Positions 1-10,839 of a stretch of 64,000 nucleotides of DNA are shown here, in pieces. The stretch comes from Gelatoporia subvermispora B. Its lineage: Eukaryota > Basidiomycota > Agaricomycetes > Polyporales > Gelatoporiaceae. The DNA is taken from the NCBI GenBank assembly GCA_000320605.2, contig KB445819.1, positions 1-64,000 of the forward strand, in the 5' to 3' direction. The notes beneath the pieces are model-generated. The model had not been told where the DNA came from, searched no databases, and worked only from the letters and a program-made list of their open reading frames with translations. Each line of letters starts with the position of its first letter. Position 1 is the first letter of the stretch. The position numbers and the translations under genes were made by a program.

Positions 1-41
1 ATTCGTAAGATGTTGCTATTGTGTCTGATACTGCCTGTTAG

Positions 42-214
42 GTGCAGCGGACTTCGAAGTTATCCCTACCGTGCGCCAAGTGATTGTACTAGAGGATGGG
101 ATTGCCCTCGAAGCCGAGCTTGACGAGCCATGGGAACATATCAGCGCGGAGGACGCAGATGATAAGCTGGAATCTGCTCCATCTTATGCAGACATTGTTG
201 CAAGTTCGGCATGA
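42..214 (+). CDS. 3' terminal exon of an unidentified protein (5' part outside window)
   Basis: An open frame runs from an acceptor-like TTAG at 38-41 to TGA at 212-214. A donor-like GTAAGA lies at 5-10, so bases 1-4 would be the end of the previous exon and 5-41 a very short intron. The acceptor at 44-47 (GCAG) is an alternative. The predicted C-terminus is acidic and begins ADFEVIPTVRQVIVLEDG. It ends in a small Ala/Ser-rich tail. I do not recognise the family. Coding is inferred from frame, composition and splice signals only. Confidence 0.4.
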
Positions 215-805
215 TGCTGCTGAGCGGACATCGCCGCCTTGGACCCGCGTTTTAGTATCGATTTCTTCTTCAGGATGCGGACATTCGGACGTTGAAATAC
301 CTATCGGAGGCAGGGATACCGATCCCAATAATCACCCTACCTTATCAGTAACGACGTTATGACTCGTACTTATTCTGCTACGATTTCTCCATGTAGCAGC
401 GCAATGCTGGATGTATCATGTACGATTATGACTCGGTGTATGTGTAGCCCTCGTTGAACAAATGACACTCATAAGTAGACTGCAGCGCGTGCGGTGAGAA
501 TCAATTATCAGATCAGGGGCATCGAGAACCAGAAGATCAGCCTTAGCATCGAGTCAGAGAGCATAGGGACAGACCCAGGAGCGCTGGTATTGGAAGCAAC
601 AGGGGGACCGCAGGTGTCGTGAATAGATACCGATGCTCGCCGTAGCCAGGACGGTGTCGCTGAATAATGGCCGAGGCTCTTCATATCTCGACGGGCCTTT
701 GCCACCCGAAATCCCCGTATTTAAGGACCCATCGAATTCTTTCCTTGTCCTTTAGTCTTTTCTCTTGATCTTCCAGGCAGCTTCGCCCGTCCCATCATAC
801 AAGTC
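215..805. other. intergenic region upstream of the first aryl-alcohol dehydrogenase
   Basis: No convincing exon chain is visible here on either strand. Short open frames lack matched splice sites. The last about 100 bases are pyrimidine-rich just before the ATG at 806, as expected for a fungal 5' leader. I see no repeat or RNA gene. Confidence 0.4.
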
Positions 806-2363
806 ATGTCGTTCTGGGCACCGCCTCCCGAGCCTCTGACCAAGCTAGGTCGGCATCGACAACTTGCGCCACTTGCAGGTATCCATGTATCTCCTATCTG
901 TCTCGGTGGCGGGAGCCTAGGCTACAAGCGATGGCCAAGCGCAGGAATGGGAGAGACAACGAAGGAGTCAAGCAAGAAGATGCTTGAGGCTTTCTATGAG
1001 GCTGGTGGCAACTTCATCGACACTGCGAACGCCTACGACGATGGCGCATCCGAGGAGATCATCGGCGAGTGGATGGAGGAACGTGGGGTCCGCGACCAGA
1101 TGGTCATCGCCACAAAGGTATGCAGGTTTATAGATCATTCGTCCTTCTGGGTTGCTGATAGATTCGTTCCTCGACGTTTAGTACACCTCACCGTACAGAG
1201 GGGATGAGCCCATCCAACAGAGGACTCATTATGTCGGGAACAATATGAAAACTCTGCACCTGTCTATTGAGAAATCACTCGAGAATTTGCGCACATCTTA
1301 CGTTGATATCCTGTATATTCATTGGGTAAGGGTGCTGCAGGCGTTATGACATAGTCCTCACGAATTTTCTTGATTTAGTGGGATTTTCATACAAGCGTTG
1401 AGGAAGTCATGAATGGCCTTCACAACCTCGTCGTTGCCCGAAAGGTGTTATATCTGGTGAGTACGATGCAATACAGGCGAGCATCGACGTTCGATGGTTT
1501 ATGTGCAGGGCATATCCGATACTCCAGCATGGATAGTGGCAGATGCGAACAGATACGCACGCTCGACAGGGAAGACTCCGTTCTCCATCTACCAAGGTGC
1601 TTGGAGCGTCTTGCAACGCGACTTCGAGAGAGACATTATTCCCATGGCCCGCCAGTTGGGTGCGTACGAGTTTGACTTCTCCGGCTGCAAAGTCATCTGA
1701 GACGTCCCGCTCTGAAGGTCTCGCCCTTGCTCCGTGGAACGTTCTTGCCGCTGGTAAAATCCGCACCGATGCGGAAGAGGAGCGCAGGCGGCAGACTGGC
1801 GAGAAAGGTATGCTCAAGATGATGCTCAAACTGGAACACCTGTCAAATATGTTTCTGAAGGGCGTACCCTGTTTGACCCGAACTGGGAGAGGACACCTGA
1901 GGAAAGGAAGGTGTGCCTCGCACTCGAGGAAGTCGCCAAGCAAGTCGGGGCGAAGAGTATCACCGCTGGTATGCGTGACTCCGCGGAACTGTGCGTAATA
2001 ATTATGCACAACTCATACTCCGCTCCACAGTTGCGATAGCGTACGTAATGCACAAGGCCGCCTATGTCTTCCCGATTGTAGGCGGGCGCAAGGTTGAGCA
2101 TCTGATGGCGAATCTCGAAGCTCTTGACATTTCGCTGTCAGAGGAGCAGATTAAGCAGTTGGAGAGCGTCCTGCCATTCGATGCTGGCTTCCCCCACAGT
2201 CTGATCGTAAGTCTCCATGCCTCACAATCATGAGAGGTCTGGTGTACTGACAGGGGTGTCTTCACAGGGGGATGGCTCACGTTACTCGATATTGTATCAG
2301 AAGGCGGGCTATTTCGACCAGTGGCCTCTGGCGAAGCCCATTCTGCCGAGCGCTCAACAGTAG
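806..2363 (+). CDS. aryl-alcohol dehydrogenase (NADP+), aldo-keto reductase family, copy 1
   Basis: Eight exons join in phase: 806-1117, 1182-1325, 1379-1456, 1509-1659, 1718-1807, 1861-1968, 2031-2206 and 2268-2363, giving 384 residues. The catalytic tetrad of the aldo-keto reductase fold is visible as Asp72 and Tyr77 (in FIDTANAY), Lys104 (VIATK at the end of exon 1) and His151 (YIHWW). The N-terminus MSFWAPPPEPLTKLGRHR is typical of basidiomycete AAD proteins. These enzymes interconvert aromatic aldehydes and alcohols such as veratraldehyde and veratryl alcohol with NADPH, and are linked to lignin breakdown; they are cytosolic, and no signal peptide is seen. A close paralogue starts 703 bases downstream on the same strand. 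Most of the other introns occur at the same positions there, but the intron at 1660-1717 is absent from that copy. Family assignment is firm; the precise substrate is not known. Confidence 0.93.
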
Positions 2364-2641
2364 TCTGGCTCCGAAGAAAACTGCGTTGTATGCTGAGTGC
2401 GAACATGTGTCGTTAGGAAGATCAGTATCAGAGCACAATTCTACTATGTATGGATTTTGTGCGTGGCTATCGAGGTCCGAGGCCTAAGAAATGGTCATGT
2501 GTTCAATGGAATATGACTACGCTCACTCATGTTCACCAGTGTCGTGCCCGTGAGAAATAACAACAACTCGTCCCAATGAGTCTGGCCTTTTTAAAGACAA
2601 TCTACATGCGTCATAACCTTATGTCATGCAGCCGGCAGACG

Positions 2642-2704
2642 TGCGCGTCCTCCTGGCGCGGCTGCGCTTCTTCCTGGCACGGTTGCGCGTCCTCCTGGCA
2701 CGGC
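2642..2704. repeat. three tandem copies of a 21-bp unit
   Basis: Units at 2642-2662, 2663-2683 and 2684-2704 follow the pattern TGCGCGTCCTCCTGGCACGG plus one base, with one to four differences each. The array is G/C-rich and lies between the two dehydrogenase genes. The period is a multiple of three, so it stays open in several frames, but nothing around it supports a gene. Confidence 0.8.
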
Positions 2705-3066
2705 CTGCCGTAGCTGTCGGCCCGCGGCAGCACAACACGCTTCCTAGGATTGTATTGGAGCACGCCCAAATGCGCAAAGTCATATGTCCACCGAATAGTC
2801 ATTCAGACACTAATTTGAACCAGTTTGCAGAACATTTGATTCCACGAGATGTCAGCCGAAAGCCTGAATCCGCCATGCAATCTCAGAATAATAGCAGATA
2901 GTAAGCACAGGGCACACACGGCATGTGCCGCGTATGCCGAAACGCATACACATCCACTTGAAATGCGCGACTCTCATTCGCATAAAAGAGACGTCGAGAG
3001 TCTACATGAAGTTCAGACGTAGTTCCTCAACTGAGAGTGCGACCACCAGTGAACCAGCTACCCATA

Positions 3067-4593
3067 ATGTCCAACCTCTTCAAGCCTCCCCCTGAGCCCG
3101 CGACGAAGCTTGGACGGCACCGCTTGCTCTCTCCGCTCGCGGGAGTGCACGTCTCTCCACTTGCGCTCGGCGGCGCGGCGCTGGGCGAAAAATGGTCGGG
3201 AGTCGCGATGGGCGAGATGACGCGCGAGCGCGCCATCGCGGTGCTTGACGCATATTACGCCGCAGGTGGAAACTTCATCGACACCGCTAATGCGTACCAG
3301 GAAGAGGAGTCCGAGAACATCATCGGCGAATGGATGGAGGCGCGAGGCAATCGTGATCAAATGGTCATCGCCACCAAGGTGAGTGCATGTGTACGGACGC
3401 GTTCGCGGGATGTCAAGTGCCTGTGCTCTTGCTCTTGGTCCTAGTTGTTAATTCTGACGCCGAACTGTAAACAGTACAGCGCGAATTTCAAGAATATGGC
3501 AGATATCCCGCAGAAGACGCACTATGTCGGTAACAGCTTGAAGTCCATGCACATTTCGTTCGAGGCGTCCCTCCAGAAATTGCGTACCTCGTATATCGAT
3601 ATTTTCTACGTTCACTTCGTGAGTTCTGATTGCCTAAGGGTCTCACAAATTACTCACCAATAGATCGACGTTCCTAGTGGGACTACACGACGAGCATTCC
3701 CGAAGTGATGAACGGTCTTCATAACTTGGTGGTCTCTCGCAAGGTTCTGTACTTGGTACGTCCCTCTATCGCCCTCTTGTCGTCTCTTTGCTAACAATGA
3801 GTAGGGAATAACCGATGCTCCTGCATGGGTCGTCGCTGAGTGTAACACTTATGCCAAATTGACTGGGAAGACGCCTTTCTCCATCTACCAGGGTGCGTGG
3901 AACATCTTCCACCGCGACTTCGAGCGTGAGATCATTCCGATGGCCCGGGCACACGGCCTTGCGCTCGCACCCTGGAACGTCGTCGCAGGCGGTAAGATCC
4001 GTACGGACGCGGAAGAAGAGGCAAGGAAGCAATCCAATGAGCAAGGTAAGTATATCCGGATTACGGATATATCATACGTAAATATGACATCCCTTCGCAG
4101 GTCGCATGTGGTTCCACGGCAGCCCGGGAAAGGAGCGCACCGAAGATGAGCGTAAGGTGTGCGCAGCGCTGGAAAAGGTTGCCAAGCAAGTCGGTGCGAG
4201 CAATATCAGAGCCGGTGAGCATACACATAGGTTCCGTATTGTTGTATAGGAACTGAGCATAAGAAACCTAGTCGCGATTGCGTACCTCATGCAGAAGCTG
4301 CCCTACGTCTTCCCCATCATCGGTTGCCGCAAGGTCGAGCAGCTCATGCAGAACATCGAGGCCCTCGATGTTTCGCTGAGCGATGAGCAGATAAAGTACT
4401 TGGAGAGCATCGTTCCGTTCAACCCGGGCTTCCCGAATGACCTGATCGTTAGTGGCAATTCCTCATCAATTCAGAAAAGTTTCCTAACATGCCTGTGTAG
4501 GGCGATGGCACACAATATAACTTCATGACCTTGATGACTGGGCACTTCGATCATTGGCCCTTGCCCGAGGTCATCCGCCCTGCAAAGAATTGA
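3067..4593 (+). CDS. aryl-alcohol dehydrogenase (NADP+), aldo-keto reductase family, copy 2
   Basis: Seven exons join in phase: 3067-3378, 3475-3618, 3678-3755, 3805-4045, 4101-4214, 4272-4447 and 4501-4593, giving 385 residues. Exons 1-3 have the same lengths as in copy 1 (312, 144, 78), and exon 4 (241) equals the sum of copy 1 exons 4 and 5 (151+90). The conserved Asp and Tyr (FIDTANAY), Lys (VIATK) and His (YVHF) are all present. The ATG at 3067 is chosen because it opens [19 protein letters not shown], matching the copy 1 start; an in-frame GTG at 3037 is not a likely eukaryotic start. Same expected role as copy 1: NADPH-linked reduction of aryl aldehydes. No frameshift or missing catalytic residue is seen, so both copies look functional. 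Confidence 0.93.
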
Positions 4594-4872
4594 TTGTAAT
4601 GGGCGTATACATGATCCATCCGACGTCGAGATTTCAGGGTCGTGAGTGAAGCGGAGTGCTATTGATAACCTGCGATGTACAATTGTCTAAAGCAATACAA
4701 TCCGATGTCAATGAGAATATATGGCCCCGTTATATGCGATATTTCCATCCTCTGAAAGAATATGAGGGCGTCCATCTGAGTTCCTAATAATCCGAAATCG
4801 CGGATGACCCGGACTCTGACACGGTTTTGTAGCGGGAAAGATAGCTAGTCGGACGGGCATCCATGCTTCTCC

Positions 4873-5935
4873 TCAGTCTGTCTCGCTGCTGGTCCATCGG
4901 CGATAGTTCAGTGATAATCCGAGAACTATGGAGCACACTCTCACTTGAGATGCTGGGTCACGGGAAGCTTCATGGAATACCTCGAGCAGCGTACTCATCA
5001 TTGGTTTCACGCGCTCCTAGAACAACGTTCAGGTCGAAGATGTGGAGGCAGGAGTTGTCCACTCACAAAGAAGTCCCTTTTGATGCAGTCCAGGTCCCCG
5101 TTGATTTGATCGAGTGTTGCATCGCTACTTTTAGATCCGGTCAAGAATGACAGCCAGGTCCTAGAGGGTATGCGCCTTGCGAGGTTCTCATTACTGCGGA
5201 GATTCCTGAACTCACGATCTAGTCACGTAATTAAGACACAAAACGGGGATGACATACTCGGATAGCGTCATAAGAGGAATCAACACATCATCATCTTTCA
5301 GAAGTAGGGCTGCCTCTGCGAAGCTGCGCTGCTGACGGTCCAGTGTCATGAATGTTACTCGGATATCTGCCATGCAGTGCTGGAGAACCGTCTGTAGGTC
5401 TGTCAATGTTGCGATAATGGGCCTGGTCTTTTTTCGACCTTTTATGTTCTGGGATAACGACACAATGTAAATCGGTCTTCGGAAGCTTAGCTGGAGCGAA
5501 CAACGTACCATGACGATCTCGAGTAGGATATCCACGGTAGATACGGCCATGTCGAACGCGAGACACGCAAAGAATGGGAATGCCAAGGTCTGGCTGCGAC
5601 GCTGAACACTAAGTCTTGGCGTGCGAAACATAGTGCTTTCCTTGAAGCTGTCGAAGGCGATGGCTCTCAGAACAGACCAAACGTCAGCGCAGCAGGAAGG
5701 GCATGAGGCTCACCGGTCACCCACTATATGTGTCCCAGGGGATTCATCTCTGTCGCGTTAGCTAGTTATATGTGATGGAGGATAACAGACAAGGGCTCGT
5801 CGCGGCAGTATTAGGCCGCTGATGAACTCTCCTAGGAGTCATGCGACCCCTGACCCTTAGCTATCACATGAGGTCCGAGTATTCGAGAATTAATGACCAC
5901 ACGTCAGCAAGCCATGCAGCGCAGACTTCCGAACA
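4873..5935 (-). CDS. unidentified multi-exon protein, 5' end unresolved
   Basis: Read on the minus strand, several exons join with GT-AG introns of 48-60 nt and consistent phase. The four 3'-most are the region below 5631 down to 5509, then 5448-5258, 5205-5067 and 5016-4873 (TGA at 4875-4873). Upstream, weaker exons near 5690-5750 and 5790-5935 continue the frame through a 48-nt intron ending just before 5640. The product is mostly helical, with stretches such as SVQRRSQTLAFPFFACLAF and WLSFLTGSKSSDATLDQI. No membrane anchor or catalytic motif is evident. The region resembles the helical, poorly conserved proteins common in Agaricomycetes, but I do not recognise the family. The start codon is unknown; the ATG at 5631 is only one candidate. 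It could also be a decaying gene. Confidence 0.5.
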
Positions 5936-7829
5936 GCCAGATAGCTCAGGTGGTTGGATAAAGCATATAAGGGCGTTGGCCCCTTTCACGGCAAACTCAT
6001 GATGGAAAGTACACAGCATCCAAGGAGAGTCGCATATGTAGCTGGCTCGGCGCCTCTACATCTACGCGCTAATGAGGAAGCTGCCTGTTATGGAAATTAT
6101 ATGAGAGCCTACTGATGCCGAATTTTCGTGCTCACAACTGCAACTGCTTGCGACAGAGCTAAAGCCGCGATGCTCTCTCCGTACAGACGTTCTACGCAGT
6201 GCACGCGTCGATATCATGAGCGGGCTAATGTCTGAGCATTCTAGTCGCCCCACATTATGGATTGGCTCTAGCAAGGCCAGACCTCAGAAGGTCCAGCGAC
6301 ACATCAGATACCCGGCCGTGTCCTTGTATCCCAAAGACGTGCATGCAAACACCGAGAGACTACCATTTCTGGTGCTACCGCTGTGCTATGGTTGGCGACT
6401 ACACATGCAGCCTTTGGATATTCCGTGGGGATCGGGCAGTGCGTGTCCTAGCACGAACGGCCCCTCTTACAGAGTCTCACACTGCTTTATGCGTCCGTTC
6501 ATGCGCCAGACGCAGCGCTTGACATACGACCACCGCATCCCTGGGTCCCATATGCGACCGTAGTGCCGGGCGTGCGGAGCGGACGGGAACGTATGCGTCC
6601 CCAGGCAGTACGCTTGACATCGTCGGGCTCTGTGAAACTCGATTCAGACTACTCTAGCGCTTTAGCTCTGTGGAATTTTTCCTGCTAGGTTCTCTTTGTG
6701 GGAATTCATCTTACGGTTTTTTACTTTACGTCTCAGTAGACATAAGAGACTGATATCCGTACGTGGTCGACAGAGGTGCTTCTCGTATCTTAATCAGCGC
6801 AACATTCCGTGCTGATGATGAACGCGAAGAATCCAGGTATGCCGTGGTCCTATGTTCAATACAGCGAGGATCGGTTGTATGTGGCAGTTCTACATTTGGT
6901 CGTGCTGAACATATTTGTGTATCCCTAGATTCTCATGTTGCTTTACCTTTACTAGTCTGATGAATACGCCCACCAACCATGGTCGGGATGAGGCCTAGAC
7001 GATCAGATGTCTTGGTCGAACATGGAGTCCTATATGCATCTCACGCTACGCTTTCCATGGCCTTCTAGGATCCTCGGATCATACATCGGAATCTGCCTAT
7101 GATTTCCGCCTCGTAGCCGAAGTACGTTGCAAGTGGGGCCCGGTGGATGCAGAGTTGCTTGTCTTATGTTCTCCGTATCACTTTTCAATTCATCGCGTCG
7201 TTGACGGAAATTGTCCTCCTCATTCATGTTCTCGCCTCATGTGGCTTATGTCGTAGGGATTACGATCTGAACGATGGCCGAACACTCGATGATTCTCGGT
7301 GATGGCCATGTTTCTACGAGGCTATCCCCGCCGTGGCGTATCGCAAATTCATAGTTGAGGATATCTAAAAATATAGCCCCAACATTTCGTACTTGGGTGT
7401 CGCACTAATACGAGTAGCTAGTTGGCATCAGTTACAACACGGTACAACTGCACTGGCAACTGCAAGTGGTTTCGCGCCACTGGGACTGGGTTGGCCGTCG
7501 GCACCAGGAGCATCAAGCGCCCACAACCACGAGACAGCCACGAGTGCAAGGCGCTCGGAGGCGGCTCAGATCGTGCAGATAGACCATCATCAATTAACCT
7601 GCAAGCGCACGTACAACTTCCTTTGCTGGCTTGCACGAGTCCTTCTTGTTTCTCCTCGAACGGTCTACACAGTTTGCCTTGAACTGCAAGTGGTTCAACG
7701 TCTCCATCTGGCCGACGACCTTTCGTCGGCGCCAAGCGACCGCAACCACAGCATTATTGGCTCCTTTGGCTCATACTCCATCCGCAGTTTCTGTGCTCAC
7801 GGACGACCACGACTCCCTTGGATTCGACC
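5936..7829. other. gene-poor region before the RhoGAP gene
   Basis: Apart from the dispersed repeat at 6159-6290, I find no exon chain here. The stretch 6650-7390 is richer in A/T than its surroundings. The last 400 bases hold a 14-base motif, AACTGCAAGTGGTT, twice (about 7456 and 7683), probably within the promoter or leader of the gene at 7830. Confidence 0.35.
6159..6290. repeat. dispersed repeat, copy 1 (partner at 54999-55125)
   Basis: The 17-base block CTAAAGCCGCGATGCTC at 6159-6175 is identical to 54999-55015. A second block, from GAGCGGG at about 6218 through GTCTGAGCATTC to GATTGGC at about 6265, also matches 55048-55090 with few changes and similar spacing. Together they span about 130 bases and look like two old copies of one dispersed element. 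No coding capacity is seen. Confidence 0.65.
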
Positions 7830-10302
7830 ATGACTTCTAACACACCGTCACTGAAGCAACGTCTTGCTGCACTGTCCACGTCATTCCCTCGGTCCGACGG
7901 CTCGTTGCAATCTCCGTCGGGTAAACGGCGCCCCTCGTTGTTCAGCCCGACGTTTGGAAGACGGTCCTCGGAACCCCCCTCGGAGGAGTACTATAATCTG
8001 CAGAAGCTGCAGGATGTGATGAGCAAGCTGATATTCCAGGCTGGGGTGGACTTTGAGTGCGTAGTCTCTACATGTTGTGCCTCACAGGTTGCTCATGTTG
8101 CTGTGGCTGGACATAGGACACGACCCATGTACGCCCAGACGTATTTCATAACCCTCTTCCCCAACATAACACGTGCTCGCCATTAGGGTTGTAATCAATG
8201 CGTCTGCATTGCCGGACCCGAACGAAGTCAATTATGACATGCTACTCGCGTGAGTATATATTCTCTGCCAATTGGAGATATACCACTGTGTACGTCATGG
8301 TGCCTGACGGACTTGTGTATTGACAGACGTATTTTATCTTACTTGAATCTCTATGGTAAGTCGTCATATAGACATGAGATACCTTGCTCACTGTTCTGTA
8401 GTGGAGGCGGACTACACGGTCGTCTTCTTCGCTGCTGGCGGACGGCATACTCCAGGCTGGAACTGGGTGTGGAAGGCTTATCGAAGCCTGAGCCGCAAGT
8501 ACCGTAAGAATCTGAAACGTTTGGTATGTGCGAGATGACCACTGAACGTATTGGTATGTTGACGATTCTTCAGTTCATCGTGCACTCCAATTTCTTCACC
8601 AAGAGTAAGATGTCCCGATATGCCGTAGCTAATGTTATACTGATTACATGCCACCAGTGCTATTTTCCCTGGCTGGCACCATCATCAGGTACGCTTAGGT
8701 CCCGCATGCACGCCTCCGAGTCCTAATAAATTTGTCTAGTCCCAAATTCTTCCGCAAGATAACTTATGTCGACACACTTTCAGAACTGGCGTATCATGTA
8801 CCAATAACTCAGATAGACATACCCCCTGCAGTATATCAGTACGTCTCACAATATTCACGGACCGTTCCGGCACTGACTGCCAGCAGAGAGAATCTCAAGC
8901 ATGAGAGGCAAATTAATCTCCCCACGCCTACTCGGTCGGACCTATTCGGCGTGCCTCTAGAGGAGCTCATGGGCTATGACGGTGAGAAGGGTAGCATCCC
9001 GCGGGTCGTCAGGGATTGTATACAGTACCTTCGGATGACTGGTACATACCGTTCCCTAGTGCTGAACTGTCAGCCTCATCATTTGTCTTGACAGGTATGC
9101 ACGATGAAGGACTGTTCCGGCGTTCTCCCAGCTCAGCGTTGCTTAAGCAAGTGCAACAAGCATACGACCGAGGTCAGCACAAAATTCAGTAGAATGGCGA
9201 CCTTTTGTTGACTCGCTACGTTCAGGCCACGTCGTGTCACTAGAGTCTTTCGCGGACCCACATCTTGCAGCTGTACTCCTCAAGAAGTATATCCGCGACC
9301 TGCCGACACCGATCTTCCCCGAGAGCCTGTACTCCTCCATCCGCAGGTGTCCCCCACCCACGAGCGACCCGAATGACATGAATAGCGTCATGTACATCCG
9401 GGAAACCCTTCTGCCCGAATTGCCGCCATGCGCTTACATCCTCCTCAGTCATGTTTTTCGTGGGTAATATGCAACTCAGAATAAACCATCCGCTCATCTC
9501 CATCATAGACTTGCTACACGAAGTTTCCCTTCGTGCAGCCTCTAATCGCATGGACGCACACAACCTGTCGGTCGTTCTCTGCCCCAACCTCGTCTCCAGC
9601 TCGTCGCCCGTCCGTGACGTCGTGATGTGCTCCATTCCCTCGGACGCCTCCCTCTTCGACGCGAAAACCGCATTCACATCGCAGGTCTCCAACCCCGCCG
9701 CGCTCGCGGAGGGCAAGACCACACTGGGCATGGTCATCAAGCTTTGCATCTCGCGCTACTATGAGGTCTTCGACGACGTCCCGGACCGCGCCGAGGCGCG
9801 TGCGGCGCCCTCGCCCATCCCCTCGCGGGATCCCTTCAACGACCCGTCGCCCTCTGCCACGCCCGCGCGGGCGTCGCTCGCGTCCCGAGCGCCGCGCACG
9901 CGCGACAGCCTCGTGGACGACGACGAGGAGATCGACGACGCGATGCTCGTGATGCCCATCGGGCCCGCCGCGCGCTCGCCGCCGACTGCGTGGACCGCCG
10001 GCTCGAGCGCCGCCCGCCCCGGGCACCGCAGCGCGGGCTCGCGCGATGCGCGGTCCACCGCGACGGGCGCGGGGAGCGGGACGTATGCGTACGGCACGGT
10101 GGGCAAGGCGCGCTCGACGATCAGCATCGAGCGCGGGACGACTGCGCGGAAGGGGTCCATCTCGGTTGGGAGGGGCACGGGTAGGAAGAGCCCTGGGTCG
10201 GGCGTGGAGGCGTTGAGCGTTACGGCGTCGGGATTCTTCGCCCCCCCAACGCGCCGCCTGTCCCGCCGCGGCCTGCGTAGAGGCTGGGTTTGGCCTGGGT
10301 GA
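7830..10302 (+). CDS. Rho GTPase-activating protein with divergent CRAL-TRIO (Sec14-like) domain
   Basis: Eleven exons join in phase: 7830-8056, 8187-8249, 8327-8355, 8402-8523, 8574-8604, 8658-8698, 8740-8838, 8887-9041, 9095-9172, 9226-9459 and 9509-10302. After a Ser/Pro-rich start comes a Sec14-like lipid-binding domain (VVFFAAGGRHTPGWNWVW, then LAGTIISPKFFRKITYVDTL). A RhoGAP domain follows, with the likely arginine finger in DEGLFRRSPSS and the core LLKKYIRDLPTPIF and VVLCPNLVSS. This order matches animal p50RhoGAP and related fungal proteins that switch off Cdc42/Rho GTPases at membranes. The C-terminal 170 residues are low-complexity (Ala/Arg/Ser/Asp), probably disordered. The 48-nt intron at 8839-8886 keeps frame whether or not it is removed; splicing is favoured because it joins YQ to ENLKHE. 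The ATG at 7830 is the first in frame. Confidence 0.88.
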
Positions 10303-10639
10303 GCGATAATGGTATTTGATATGATATTTATTAGCTTGGACTGGAATGGATGGTCGTTCGCTCTGCTGTATCTAGTGATCGTGCCCGATTGGGCTTATCT
10401 GGCTCTCTTTCTATCCCGCGCCGCGTGCACATTGTGTGCTATCGGTGAAGTCATAAAGACTTCGTCGGTCCCTCGGCTCCGCAACATTGCGTCGCAGCAG
10501 TGTGCGATGCGTGTTGTGATGTTTTTTTTCTCAGCGTCATTGAGGCCGGCCGCACGCGCACGCACCCGCCGGGAAGCGTAGTGGCGGGGACTAGACTCGC
10601 GGGCTAGTCCCTACTCGTTCCTAAAACGGACCCTGCCAC

Positions 10640-10839
10640 GAGTCAAATACAAATAGAGGCGACGGAGATCGGAGAGATTAACCAAAGTCAGAGAAGAAGC
10701 AGAGCGGAGTCAGAAAATGTGACGGCTGGAAGCGAGCCTGGGACAACCCGAGCGCTCCGCACCCGAGTCATTGATCCGCAATGCCTTATCGGGCCAGTTT
10801 TGTGCTTGCAGGGCTGACTCGAACCGAGCCACATAAAAG
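10640..10839. promoter_or_regulatory. cluster of four TGACTC/GAGTCA motifs followed by a TATA-like box
   Basis: TGACTC or its complement occurs at 10640-10645, 10707-10712, 10765-10770 and 10815-10820: four hits in 181 bases, where chance predicts about 0.1. TGACTC is the core of the Gcn4/CPC1 bZIP site. A TATA-like CATAAAAG follows at about 10832, then a pyrimidine-rich stretch at 10858-10900 that could hold a start site. The next plus-strand gene is a Gcn4-like bZIP at 13180. The motifs are seen directly; autoregulation is inference. Confidence 0.5.

Noticed and set aside
5938..6010. tRNA-like A-box (TAGCTCAGGTGG) suggesting a tRNA gene
   Set aside because: No B-box or cloverleaf follows; acceptor and T arms cannot be formed.
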